From Trileptium ribeirensis (taxonomy: Eukaryota; Nematoda; Enoplea; Enoplida; Thoracostomopsidae), in NCBI GenBank assembly GCA_030248225.1, contig JASANE010029392.1, forward strand, positions 1 through 64,000: 64,000 nucleotides of DNA. The letters run 5' to 3'. This document shows positions 22,908 through 33,729 of the stretch, piece by piece. How positions within the stretch are numbered: the first letter of the stretch is position 1; each line of letters starts with the position of its first letter. The notes beneath the pieces were generated by a model. That model was not told the DNA's origin, ran no database searches, and saw only the letters and a program-made list of their open reading frames with translations. The position numbers and the translations under genes were made by a program.

Positions 22908-23231
22908 AAGAGTGCATTAGGGAAGAGTATGACACTTCCCTGCATTCATATGTTAGCCGCCCGTGTTTGATGAGGCGGGCGTTTTCGGCTTTACCCCCCA
23001 GTTTCTGGGGGTCGAGATGCCCCGGCCCCTGCAGTTTTTGGGGGGCAGTTCGGACCCACCCCGCAATTTCTGGGGGTGTCGGTTTACCAGCAGCTTGCTT
23101 ATACTAGGGGTGTCGGGGCATCTCGATCCACCCCAGAAACTGCGGGGATCACGCCGAAAACGCCCTCGTCGTCAAACACGGGCTAATACGTGAGTGCAGG
23201 GAAGTATCATACTCTTCCCTAGTGCACTTTT
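22908..23231. mobile_element. MITE copy 2 with AAGAGTGCAT termini
   Basis: A second element with the same terminal inverted repeat (AAGAGTGCATTAGGGAAGAG and complement) lies 16 bp after copy 1. The interiors share CCCCCAGTTTCTGGGG-type segments but are rearranged. Two adjacent insertions, or tandem duplication, would explain the layout. Confidence 0.75.
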
Positions 23232-24922
23232 GATATAACCAATCGAAATAATTGTATCACATTTGGTTATTAGAACTATAGATAATAGCATCTGCGATAA
23301 AGCGCGAACTGTATACCGCAAAAATTTATGTTAGTTCGACCGTTACGCATCGGTTCTACATATTCTATGCAAATCAACAGTGATTGGCAAACAGAATGAT
23401 AACTTACACAATTTTGATCAAGAAATGGACACATTTAAAGTAAAAACGCTTTGTGTGACATATATACAATCACAACCTGCCTAAAGTATACTTTCGATCG
23501 AATTATTAAGGAACCTCACAACGTGAGCAAATAACAACGCATGTTCAAATGTGCGGCATGCGACAAACTCAGTAAACACAACGACTCGCAATATGTGTTA
23601 GGTTTATTTGAACCTAATAGGCATGAAAGGTTTAAGTCTCGTACCGATATAATTTGAATGAACTAAAGAAAATTATATAATCTTTGGGTAGAAAACCCAA
23701 GCTTTGCATTGAACATCGATTCTACCGCCGCTGCTACGTTCCTTTTCAAGTGTTTGACAAAGTGCGATAATTACGTAAACAAAATTGCCCGAAGTGAAAA
23801 ATTTAGCGACGGTGGCTAGAAGCTCACGATATATATTCTCCTTTCAATGAATCCATCCGATTGCGGGTGTACCTTCAAAACCCACCCGTCGCACTTGCTA
23901 TTATACATAGTTATCGAGCATTATTTAATATATAAAAGAATACTTGGGTAGCTTCAAATTTGGATTTTATCAACTTATTTTTCCAGCTATACACGTTTCA
24001 ACTCAAATGTCCCAGCGTAGCATTTTGCTGCAGTTTTCACGACGCTGCAAGGAGTTTGTTTTATCATGTTTCTAGATGTTTTGAAACCCTTTATTAATGC
24101 GTTTGCCGCGCAGGATCAAACAAATTTTGTGTATCAAACTGTTCCACTGTCCGTCCAGCTCAAGGCCTTATGACAAATCGCTACGACAGCAACACAATAG
24201 ACATAAAATACACTATTTTGCAAAGTAAATTCCATATATTTGTGTAAGACAGTGTTGGCTTTGTGTGATTTTGGCTTTCTGACAACAATGGTCAGCTATT
24301 CTTCGTAACACCTTCGGGCAACTTTTGTATCGTAAATGGTGCCTAAACGCGATATATCAAATTTTTGTTGGAGGAGTGATTGACAAACTAGATTTATATA
24401 TAGGCTGAAATAAGTATAGAAAGAATATATATATATATGGACTCGAGCTGGACCTTTGTCCAGTGCCTTTCGCAGAGTGCACGGTTCAGAGTCTACGCGT
24501 AGTGGTAGTCCTCTTAAGGATAACACTCAGCAGGGGGAAGTACGCGAACACCGGCAAGAACAGGTGTCATGGTCATCTTTGGGATGCCTTGGCGGGTTTA
24601 GAGATGCTCAGCTCTACTTCCTACAAAATTCCAAAGAAATGCCTCGATGACAAGTGGTTAGCAAAAGCCAAACGTTGGGGCTATAACCGACACATAAGCT
24701 AGTGACTGACAAACCGCGATAAAAAGTCAACTGCTGCATTGTAGTCAATGAGAATTGATCTACAAAGGCTAGGGCCAGCGCTTAAAACAGGTGGTTGTGG
24801 GCTCGGAAATGCACGTGAAATTTCCGGAAACCTCAATGAAAGATCACAAATCAAATTTAGACTCTGCTACGCGTTCTGGGTAGACGACGCCCGTCCCTTC
24901 CCTGTCGTCGGCGACGTGAAAA

Positions 24923-25438
24923 ATGGGCATCAAATTATGCAAGGAGACGAGCCGCATTGCTATGTGGAACGTTCGAACTTTGTTGAAGCCAGGTTACATT
25001 GAACTTCTTTGTCGATCACTTACTGCACGTAATATGGAGATAGCCGCGCTCTCTGAACTGCGAATTCCCGGAAACGGCATGGCTAACATCAACTCCCCCG
25101 ACGCTGAATACGGGATCCGAGAAAGGCGTCCAACAGAGAGTAGATTTTGCGATCAGCAAGGACAGGCTAGATGCCGTGATGCTCTGAAATCCGTCCAATT
25201 CACGACTAGCCTACGTGAGAATTCGCTCAAAGCCATGCAACCTATCTATTGTTGTGGCCTATGCACCCACAGATGCCCACAGTTGCGGAGACAAAATGAT
25301 TTCGTGGAAGGGCTCAATCATCTAATAACCTCCATCCCCGCAAGAGACATCCTCCTAGTGTGTGGTGATTTCAATGCGCAAGTGGCTCTGCGCGGACCGG
25401 GCGAAAACAATGTCCTAGGCCCAACGGCACCAGACTGA
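24923..25438 (+). pseudogene. AP endonuclease domain of the RTE element (frameshifted)
   Basis: The segment reads AMWNVRTLL, followed by ELRIPGNG, then a frame change, and ends in LLVCGDFNAQV. These match the N-terminal WNVRTL, mid ELRWPG and GDFNA motifs of apurinic-endonuclease-like domains in RTE/CR1-type elements. A better match (VAYAPTDAHS) runs out of frame around 25250-25290. This indicates a frameshift and loss of the intact catalytic domain. Confidence 0.7.
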
Positions 25439-25461
25439 TCACCATAGCGAAATTCCATTAA

Positions 25462-26403
25462 TTGTTTTTCGCCAACACCAATTTCAAGCATCCTGCAAAG
25501 CAACAGCACACCTGGCGAACCCCCGGCGAGCGCTATTTTCAGCTTTATCATGACCTTATCCGAAAAAGATGGAAGTCTGCTGTAAGAGACTGCAGGACCG
25601 TTTGGGATGATACGGCTGCAGCTACACTTAAAGCTAGACGCAAACATTTCAAGGTTAGAGCTCGTCCAACCTGTCACCTGTCAGACGCCAGTTGTGTACG
25701 GGACAATAGCATCTGCACCTCAGTGTCCAGCCGCTTGGCAGGATTAGTGGACGCTCAAGTTCCGCCATGGTCTTGTGTTTCTGCCTGCACTATTGCAGCC
25801 CTGCGGGAAGTTGCACCGAAGCCGAGACCGAATAAACGGGATCGATGGCTAGACGCGCCTACAATAGACAAAGCCGAGCTGCTAAGTCATGCTACAACGG
25901 AATCTCGAGGCTTTCTCAGGGTCAGCTTGCACCACAGCATCAGAGAGTCTAAGCATGAGAAGCTCAAGGCACTTGCCAAAGAGATGAACCAAGCATCTAC
26001 GTTACATGACCACCGCAGGTTCTACCAGCTAATCAGACAAGGTGCACAGTCGCAGAATCCCGTGCGTGGTATTATGCGCGACACTACGGGGAAGAGTTTG
26101 ATCTCCGAATACGCGCAAGTCAATCGTTGGAGAGAGCATTTCGATGAACTCTTGAATAAAGATCCGCCAACAGAACCGCTAAAGGATGACGACATTCCCT
26201 TCAAGGGTTTTTACGAATGCGCGGTCGATCACTCGGCACCAACGCGTGACGAAGTCCTCAAAGAGGTAAAAGATCTTCGCAGCGGGAAAACAGCCGGAGA
26301 AGACGGTATTCCGCCGGAATGCTATAAGATCTCAAAGGATCTCTTTGATACGCTGCACGCCACAATCTGCGACGTATGTCCCAAAAGAGGTCATGCCAGA
26401 TAA
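25462..26403 (+). pseudogene. Linker and start of reverse transcriptase, RTE element
   Basis: A 313-codon open frame encodes the basic linker between endonuclease and RT. It includes LHDHRRFYQLIRQ and WREHFDELLN, and ends with the RT motif GKTAGEDGIPPECYK. This order is standard for RTE elements. It is the longest intact piece of the element; a frameshift near 26340-26400 breaks continuity with the next segment. Confidence 0.75.
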
Positions 26404-27427
26404 CTGGCGTACCGCCATCGTCACTCCATTCCACAAGAGGGGTGACAACTCCATCTGCTGCAACTATCGAGGTAAAACGCTGTTGAAAATTGCTTTCAAG
26501 GTGTTGGAAGCAGTAATCTGCAACAGATTCAAGGGTCACCGGGAACTATTTGAACGGGAGCAACAGTGCGGCTTTCGACCTGGTCAAAGCAAAATCGACC
26601 AGATACTGAGCATGTAAATCATTCTCCAGAATCTTGATGAATATTGGAGACCAGTTGCCGTGGCCTTCGTTGATTTCAAAGCCGCGTTCGACTCAGTTCA
26701 CCATGAATCGCTGTACAAGATATTGGAGACGAACGGCGTGCCGGCCAAGATCGTATCCCTAATCAAGTCGCTGATTGAACCATTTTACTGCCGCGTGCGA
26801 AAAATGATACGTTATATGAACGATTTGAGGTCAGGTCTGGAGTGAGACAAGGCTCAATCTTGTCCCCCATACTCTTCATCTACGCAATTGCATGGGTGAC
26901 GGAGACCGCCCTGGCTAACGACGACGGTGTTATTTTCGATGCAAATGGCATGAAGTTCACATATGCCGCTTATGCCGACGACATAGCCATAGCCACATTG
27001 CCAGTCAGCGAACTACAAGATGTGCTCAATCGAGTTGACACAGCTGCAAAGCGCATTGGTCTGGTCATCAGCTCCCAGAAGACCAAGATAATGACCTGCT
27101 GCATCGAGAGACATCAAAACATCGTTCTGAACGGTTCTGTCCTGGAACATGTCGAACAATTCTGTTGCCTGGGCAGCACTTTTACGTCCTTGCGACACCG
27201 AGATTAAAAACCGCATAAACCGTACCAAGTCTGCCTTTGCGGGCCTACGGCATGTGTGGAACACCGCAGACGTGTCCGTTCAAACGAAATTTCAGATATA
27301 TAATGCTGCTTCTGTTCTACGCCTGCGGAACATAGACAGCGAATACTCAGCAGCAGATCAACACATTAGAGAACTTCTGTCGACGCCGGATTCTAGGCGT
27401 AACAAAATTCGATCACATCAGGAATGA
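26345..27427 (+). pseudogene. Reverse transcriptase palm of the RTE element (several breaks)
   Basis: Pieces in different frames cover DNWRTAIVTPFHKRGDN, QQCGFRPGQSKIDQI, FVDFKAAFDSVHHE (motif A Asp), GVRQGSILSPILF (motif B), YADDIAIAT (motif C) and KTKIM (motif D). A TAA stop near 26615 and frameshifts near 26845 and 27190 interrupt the domain. The catalytic Asp residues are visible, but no single product can contain them all. Confidence 0.85.
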
Positions 27428-27463
27428 AGACCTTCGTGTAAGAACCTTCGTCGCGAAACCTAG

Positions 27464-27793
27464 GTGTCGACACTGCTGAGGAGGGAGTGTTTGTGGTTGC
27501 TCGGCCATGTTCTGACGATGTCCTACAACAGGATTCCGAAGTCACTAGCTAAAACAACGCCCCCGGACGTCTGGACCCGACCGCGCGGAAGATCTCACGA
27601 AACCTGGCGACGTCAAATAGTCAACGATTGTCACCAGCATTTTCGATACGTGCCGCTACGCCAATTGCAACAATACCCGATGTCGCTTATCGAACCAAGC
27701 ACAACGAACAGGGAAGAGTGGCGACTAGTGATCAGCATTGAGGCCCCCACAACCGTGGGGCCAGGTGAATACATACATATATATATAGTTTAG
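27464..27793 (+). pseudogene. C-terminal region of the RTE element
   Basis: An open frame encodes LLGHVLTM, KTTPPDVWTRPRGRSHETWRR-like sequence (a basic segment common at the C-terminus of such elements) and ends TTVGPGEYIHIYIV, with the TA-rich 3' tail translated at the end. No catalytic residues are present in this part. Confidence 0.65.
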
Positions 27794-28214
27794 TGCATTA
27801 AGCTTTTCGGAATCAATTTTGATACTGTGAAAATTTTCGGCCAAATTGTCAATTCACTATACTTAGTTTCAAATAAAATGAGCAAAACTACCGACGTTAA
27901 AGTCATTCATTAATTTTTTCTGAAGATGATTATATAACTGTTTTATTGTTCTAACTATTTCAAATAACGTAATAAAAATTGTGAAAGTTTTTGCAATATC
28001 GGACTATTGACTTACCAACTTGTACATGATAATTGCAAAGTTCCTAAAAACTTCAGCCCAAAATATAAGTTCTGCATACCATACCTGCCACATCAATTAG
28101 GCTATTTCATGCGCCATAATATGTCATATCTCTTAGTCTTTTATTTAACCGCATAAAGACTAGCCAGTTAAGCCATAGGTTCCTAATGTCTGTCGAATGA
28201 GGAGTGTAGCAGGC

Positions 28215-28450
28215 TTATTTCACAGTTTTTGACAATTTTCCCCAATGTACCCTAAGATTTTCACCAATTTTTGTTAATTTGTGCCAGATTTTGCTAAATT
28301 TTCGCTATGTTTATCAACTTTCTCAAAATTTTCTGTGCGCATTGGGTGCGCATGGAGATAGCCGTCACAGGCTGGGCATTGAGTTCTAAGGGGGCTAATA
28401 TTGTTTGGGAAGTGGGGTAATATTCCTTACCCCTATGGACACCTATTTTT
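28215..28450. repeat. Copy of the dispersed AATTTT-core / G-rich-flank repeat
   Basis: GACAATTTTCCCC, GATTTTCACCAATTTTTG, GCTAAATTTTCGC and CAAAATTTTCTGTGCG motifs are followed by a GC-richer segment with AAGGGGGC and GTGGGGTAATATTCC. Same orientation as the copies at 10560 and 14395. Confidence 0.5.
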
Positions 28451-29364
28451 AGCAATTCCGGTGATAATTTTGCCCCGAAATGGAATTCTTTGCGAAGATG
28501 AAAGAGTATTATAGCCAGTTTTGGCCAACAGCAGGTTTTAACGTCAAACTGCGGATCCCCTGCAGATCCCACGAGTTCGGGGAGGGACGTTGCCAACGGT
28601 TGGTCAACGACAGGCTGATAGGCAGTAAGCTACCGCAGAAATATTTCAAACTTTCAACTATATCGTAGTTTTTATGATGACAAATCTGAACATTCGTAAT
28701 TTTGTAAGTCTAGACCTCCAATCCATTGGGCCGGATAAGACACAATTCGTATTGAATTTCAATTTTTCCAGTGTTTAACAAATTTTCACAAATTGCTCGT
28801 TAAAGACGCATTGTATTGGCAGGAATGAGGCAAGTGACCGTTCTATTAAGCACTGACACTCTAGCAGCCAAAACTAAATGTCTGCTCGTGTTTCATACTG
28901 TAAGTTTCCTACCATTCTGCTATCTTGTAAGTTTTTGCAATCCTAACATATGCGCTGTGCATAAAGTGTAAAAAATAGTGAAAAGTAAGAATTAGAAAAA
29001 AATATGAAACGGTGCATTCATTATCACGTACACAATACCATTGTAGCGAACCAGACTCGGTAAAAAAATTCAATATTTACTGTGAAACAACGTAAACTTC
29101 ACAGGAAACACCAGAATATGGCGTTTAGGCTTCGAAAGAAATTTTAGCCGAAGTGCAGGAAGTGATTTAGTCTGAAAATAGACAGAATGTTACCTAGTCC
29201 TAAGTCGTACCATATGTATCCAAACGTACTAAAAATATGACATCTGTAAAATACATAATCTGTATTTACGCAATGTTGTCGTTTTAAAGTTACATTACGC
29301 CGCTTCCAACAGTACCCTACATAGTAAAAGTGAACGCGGGTAATTTTAAGATATTTATTTTCAG

Positions 29365-29625
29365 AAATCACGCCAGGATCGTTTAACTTGCAAAAGGTCA
29401 AGCCTTAGCGACACAAATTACCATTACCAAAATCATTGTTCTATCGACGGAGGAAGCAATTATAGCAAAGCTCCAAGTACGGCACTGGACATCGTTTGCG
29501 GGCAAGGCGAGAGTATGGTTCGACCAGAGGCAGCACAGATTTGTAGTAAACACGATGCGAGCTTGAGTAATTCGAACAAGTGTCGCAAGGGCTGTATTTC
29601 ATCGTCATCAACAACCGAGACAATG
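29365..29625 (+). CDS. GPCR exon 5 (intracellular loop 3, part 2)
   Basis: Acceptor TTATTTTCAG|AAATCACG and donor ACAATG|GTAAAA bound 261 nt, symmetric phase 0 (residues 333-419). The only frame open throughout reads KSRQDRLTCKRSSLSD, then Ser/Asn/Cys-rich hydrophilic sequence ending SSSSTTETM. It is a plausible intracellular loop with many Ser/Thr/Lys phosphorylation candidates. A shorter ORF-based view would miss it because it has no internal start. Placement in the receptor is inferred from strand, phase and order. Confidence 0.6.
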
Positions 29626-29699
29626 GTAAAATATTTTAATTTGATTTCAAGTTTTTAGGCAAGTATGCCTGTTGGTTGCCAAAATACTACTATAGGAAT

Positions 29700-29945
29700 G
29701 CATGCTCAAGGTCCAAGGGGGAAGCCGGGTCAGGGGGGTCGGTATTCGGCCCTCCTCAGGGGTCCGAACACCATGTGTTGGACTTGGAGGGGAGGGAGTT
29801 CGGCGTCTTCGGCGCCTATTGGTTGAGTGGTTTGGGCGCCTATGGATTCTGTGCCTTTATGGACACCAGGGAGTGATGGGTCGGGGTATCTATGAGGGAA
29901 TGCGGCGCCTCAGACGAGATTATCCCTCTATCCTCGCTATGAGCA
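29700..29945. repeat. GC-rich dispersed repeat segment
   Basis: A G-rich block (AGGGGGGTCGGTATTCGG, GGAGGGGAGGGAGTTCGG) with a downstream CCTCTATCCTCGCTATGAGCATG. A related string (CCTATCCCTATGAGCATATA) occurs at about 32360. Overlapping ORFs on the same strand arise from composition. Confidence 0.4.
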
Positions 29946-30109
29946 TGCAACACTGTTCCACTATTTATGCAAAGTTTTTGCCATGTTAATGATACAGCGA
30001 TGTCAGCGAAGGTTTCTAATTAGAACAGTACTAAACAGATTGCCTAGATTACTACAGCTGCTATTATTTCTTAATAACTAAAGTTTCAACAATGGAGCAT
30101 ACATGCCGA

Positions 30110-30470
30110 GGCAGCAGTTTAGGGCTAACCCCTGAAGCCCTGCTCTACCTCTCACTTCCGAAGCCACCACACTACCCCTTCCCACTCCCCCAAGGCGCTG
30201 ACCTACCCCCGCTCTTCAAAGTACCATCCTCCTCCCCTGAGCCTGCGCACCGCTAAACCCCGCACTCCCCACCACTCCCCGCCCCCGCTTCCAGCGTCGA
30301 TGTTGATGGCGCGCGAGAAATTTTTGCAACAATGTGGAAAATTGGCGGCAAAAATTGTGGTGAAATTGGCAAAAATGTGGGTGCGACGGAGGGAGGTCAT
30401 CAACTTATTGTCACCGTTCCCCTGACCACCGCGCCACCCGAGGGCCTTTACCCACTGAGCCGGCCTGTAG
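30110..30470. repeat. Dispersed AATTTT-core repeat, reverse orientation
   Basis: A C-rich segment (CACTACCCCTTCCCACTCCC) precedes GGAAAATTGGCGGCAAAAAT and GTGAAATTGGCAAAAATG, the complement of the AATTTT core, then a second GC-rich part. The arrangement mirrors the forward copies elsewhere in the window. Confidence 0.45.
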
Positions 30471-31079
30471 ATTCTACTATCTTGGTACACGCTGACGACA
30501 CCCCTGTATTGACACTGAATTTACTAAACTCTCCCTATAGATTCTACTACCTTGGTGTACACATCTTGCAGTAAATTTCGAGGTGTTTTTATGTATGTAG
30601 TTGTAGTAAATATATGTAGTTTGTGAATCAGTTTACTATCACAGGAATCACACACAGAATATTATCTTTCAGAACGGTGGAGATAGGTTTGAGATGCTTG
30701 TTTTTTTTGAACTGCTATAAAAACTATTCAAAATTTATAAACTAACAAAAGCTTATAAATATTAAATATTTACTGTTCCTTACAATTTCTTCCGGAATTC
30801 TACTATAATCGCGGTCAGGCATGTTTTTATTTGCAATGGCACTACGAATATAGATTAGTAGTACAAACAAATTTCAAGCATGTCATGCTAAGTTTTTACT
30901 TACAAGCATGAATAACGGCGAAAGCAATGGATAGATGTGATCAAAATGTGACCCGACTGTAAAAAAAATTTGAAGCTTTTGAAAAAACAAGCATCAGTTT
31001 TTACACAAAAACAAACTGATACATACGTATGATTTCGGTCTAAATAGCTCTAAACTATGTCATAGGTGTTCTTAGTGGT

Positions 31080-31395
31080 TCGTGTTGGAGGCTAACCCCT
31101 AAGTGTTAGCCCTCGTACACCGCGATTTACCCTTCAGGCCACCCCTCCTTCCCCGCAGACACTCCACGCTACAAGCGCCAAGAACGTACCCGAAAAATTT
31201 TAGGAATTATTGATAAAATTACAAAAATTTTGCGGGCAGATTTGTAAATTAGAGAAAATTATAAAGAAATGCTAATCGGGACATTCGAGAAAATTTTCGG
31301 TAACCACTCCCCCGCACTGTCTACAAAGCCTCCCTTACCGCGTACTTCCCATCCACACCACCTGCACCTTCCGCTTCTCCCACTAGCAGACGATG
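31080..31395. repeat. Dispersed AATTTT-core repeat, reverse orientation
   Basis: GC-rich flank (GGCTAACCCCTAAGTGTTAG, ACCCCTCCTTCCCCGCAG), AT core (GAAAAATTTTAGGAATT, GAGAAAATTTTCGG), then a second C-rich flank (CACTCCCCCGCACTG). Same family as 30110-30470. Confidence 0.5.
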
Positions 31396-31452
31396 GCCCT
31401 ATGATATATATAAATGTGAACCTATAAATTTTAGATTCTTCGCATTTTATAG

Positions 31453-31659
31453 CTTAGCGAACAGTCATGCGACTCGAGCGGTGGTCTCGTGGCACACCTA
31501 CCAACTCTTCTCGAGTGCGATAACGAAGTTCCGTCAAGGAAATGTAGCGCCGTGTCGATGCAAGGTTTGGTGGATTCCGTTAATAACTGGATTAGTACGG
31601 CCGCAGCATTGCGAACAGCTCATTCCAAATATTCATTACAAAATCAGTGTGCAGATGCC
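31453..31659 (+). CDS. GPCR exon 6 (intracellular loop 3, part 3)
   Basis: Acceptor CATTTTATAG|CTTAGCG and consensus donor GATGCC|GTAAGT bound 207 nt, symmetric phase 0 (residues 420-488). The phase-0 frame starts LSEQSCDSSGGLVAHL, continues through VDSVNNWISTAAAL and ends QNQCADA. It is hydrophilic with no membrane segment. Phase and splice motifs fit exactly between exon 5 and exon 7. Identity as receptor sequence is inferred from this fit only. Confidence 0.6.
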
Positions 31660-31689
31660 GTAAGTCAGTAACACCTAATTTCTATATTT

Positions 31690-32075
31690 GGGGCCTAATG
31701 TTAGGCTGGAACAGCTGGAAAACTCGACTGGTGAGGCCGGCCGGTTTGCCGGCTCGTTAGCCGGCAAGGTGGTCCGCCACCAGCCGCGAAATTTTGCGGC
31801 CGACCGGCTAACATAAAATCCGGCTGGTGCCCAACACTACTAAAGGTTCAACGTAATCCTTATTTTAAACCTAAGTCGTTAACTCGTGAACTGATTATGT
31901 TGATTTAACTCAGGTCGTCAATTTGGTCCGAATGATATATAAAATGTCGATTGTATGTGATTATCATTCATTCATAAGTTTACATTTATGGAAATAATCT
32001 GTAGTGTATTTTTGTATCGGCTGTTCGCCGACTAGAGGGCCAACAAAAATCCAGCCGGTGTTCAATACTACTAAT
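31690..32075. mobile_element. hAT-like palindromic element ends
   Basis: A GC-rich hairpin-forming block (CCGGCCGGTTTGCCGGC, GTTAGCCGGCAAGG, GACCGGCTAACA) ends in GCTGGTGCCCAACACTA near 31841. A related end, CCAGCCGGTGTTCAATACTA, occurs near 32071. TAGTGTTGGGCA-type termini are common in hAT elements. No transposase is seen and the partner ends are uncertain. Confidence 0.4.
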
Positions 32076-32264
32076 GCGTGAATAAAATTAAGGTGACCCC
32101 ACCAACCATCCTATTTGTAATAAGCGATATCGCATCGGAAACCCTTGTTACGAAAAAATGTTGAATTTCATTCGGTTTTCGCTTACCGAAAATTGGTAAA
32201 ATCGAATCCAACTGCTGCATATTACGGGTTCGGTGCCTGCGACATATAGTAGAAGTGGGTTAAG

Positions 32265-32370
32265 GTTGGGGGACCGATCAGGGAATGAATGTTAGCGCTG
32301 CGCGGGGGAGGGGGAGGGAAGGTGAGCCGACACCTCAGGGAGGAACGAGGGTAGCTCAACCTATCCCTAT
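32265..32370. repeat. GC-rich dispersed repeat segment
   Basis: Contains GCGCGGGGGAGGGGGAGGGA and ends CTATCCCTATGAGCATATAT, similar to 29930-29945. It lacks the AATTTT core. Confidence 0.35.
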
Positions 32371-32462
32371 GAGCATATATGACCAAAATTGTATTATTGT
32401 GGCCGTAGCTTAATTTCCTTCTTTAACCAAAGCGTAGTATGTACAATGTTGAACAAACTGTT

Positions 32463-32535
32463 GCCCCAACGGTGGATTGAACCTAGATCGCTCAGGTTCA
32501 TGTCGTGTACGCTAGCCGCTACGCTATATAGGAGC
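32463..32535 (-). tRNA. tRNA-like sequence, probably SINE-derived or degenerate
   Basis: Read on the minus strand, 73 nt begin GCTCCTA and end GGGGC. The acceptor stem pairs at 6 of 7 positions. TAGCGTAGCGG matches the pol III A box and GGTTCAATCC matches the B box; a D-stem TAGC/GCTA is possible. The anticodon and T stems do not pair well, so an active tRNA is unlikely. A tRNA-derived SINE head or a pseudo-tRNA fits better. Confidence 0.45.
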
Positions 32536-33264
32536 TGCTACTCGGTTCCTTAAGGAACCTCAGAACGCGAACGAACAACAACGCACGTACAAACGAACGA
32601 CAAAAATAGGCAGTTAACAGGTCACGTAATCTGCGCTGCGACAAATATTGTCAATATACGAACGAAAGTGTTAAATTCGTCAATTTTTCGTCAAAATATT
32701 TTATACAAACCTTGTTCCACGTGGGTTGGCAATAACGGCTCGAAATGAAGCTTAGCGTGATTTCATACAGAACGAGTTGTCATACAAACGCTGAACATTT
32801 TACAAATTAACCAGTAGTATATAAATCTGAACATATAAATTCTATGTCAAAACAGTAACGATTGATTTTAAATTTGTGATAAGTATTTGTTAAATTCTGT
32901 ATAAAAGAAAGTATATTGTTTTAAAATATTAATATAATGTACACCATTAAAGAGAATCTGGTCAAATTTTTAATAACATGTTACATGCGTAATTATATAT
33001 ACCGCTGACATTAATACTATAACACGCTTCTAATGCATATAATTTTATCACTTAGTAGAAAATGGTAAATATCTCAATCAACCGGTTGCTTCCAGACAGC
33101 CAAAATTACTTGACTTATCCTATTTCAGTTACGAAAACATTAAAATCCGATATAAAAAAGGAGTCAGGATTGCATTGTACGCAAGAGCTTATTATTTGAA
33201 ACATTGTTCTAAAAAACCAGCGTTCGTTATTTGGTGTCGGCTGTAGGTTTGGACGGTCCGTCGG

Positions 33265-33565
33265 CTGAGGGGGAGGGCAGATGGGCTCTGCTGGGTTAGG
33301 ACGTAGTTGTGGAAGGGGTAAATTTTTGAAATTTTCAGGAACTTATAATTTTTCACAATTTATCGAAAATTTTTCTCAATTTTATCCAAATTATGCTAAA
33401 TGTTTCATCAATTTTTACGAATTTGTGCCAGTTTATCCTACATTTTCCCAAATGTTTTGTTAATTTTTTCCCCAAAAATGTTCCGGGGGAAGTGGGTATG
33501 GTATAGAGCCTCCGAGGGAGGGGTGCAGATTTCGCTTGTGGCGGCTCCATCCTCAAGGGGTAACC
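33265..33565. repeat. Copy of the dispersed AATTTT-core / G-rich-flank repeat
   Basis: A G-rich left flank (GAGGGGGAGGGCAGATGGGC) leads into AATTTTTC, CAATTTTATCC and TTAATTTTTTCCCC motifs. A G-rich right flank follows (TTCCGGGGGAAGTGGG, GAGGGAGGGGTGCAG) and ends CAAGGGGTAACCCATATG. This is one of the clearest copies: both flanks and core are present. ORFs over the core are not genes. Confidence 0.55.
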
Positions 33566-33729
33566 CATATGGCCGATTGCTTTGACTTAGGTTCAGAATT
33601 TTATTTGCTTCGAATTACCTTTATACTACATGAATAAGGAAGGTCTCTACGAAATACAATAGCTAAGATGAATGTACATTAAATAAATATATTTAATATT
33701 AAAAAAATTTGTGCATCGTTTACGTTATA

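Larger units (their letters stand above)
24440..27790 (+). mobile_element. RTE-clade non-LTR retrotransposon, decayed, ~3.35 kb
   Basis: GC-richer than the host intron, with endonuclease, linker and reverse transcriptase pieces in the correct order on the + strand, and a 3' end in a short TA/CATA repeat (ACATACATATATATATAG). Such simple 3' tails are usual for RTE-type elements. Several stops and frameshifts make it non-functional. The 5' boundary (~24440) is placed where composition changes. Confidence 0.8.
22497..29364 (+). other. Receptor intron 4
   Basis: Bounded by GTAAGT and TTATTTTCAG. It carries two adjacent MITEs (22537-23231), a decayed RTE retrotransposon (24440-27790) and an AATTTT-core repeat (28215-28450). 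23506-23551 (TTAAGGAACCTCACAACG...) matches 32550-32595, showing another dispersed repeat. Remaining stretches (23552-24440, 27795-28215, 28450-29364) hold no supported gene. Confidence 0.6.
29626..31452 (+). other. Receptor intron 5
   Basis: Bounded by GTAAAA and TTTTATAG. It contains a GC-rich block at 29700-29945, a reverse-oriented AATTTT-core repeat at 30110-30470 and another at 31080-31395. The rest (30500-31080) is AT-rich without features. Confidence 0.55.

Noticed and set aside
22546..23193. ORFs of 115 and 76 codons
   Set aside because: They translate the G/C-run interiors of two MITEs.
23987..24117. Possible exon after TTATTTTTCCAG
   Set aside because: The acceptor is good and the frame stays open for about 35 codons, but there is no usable donor before the stop.
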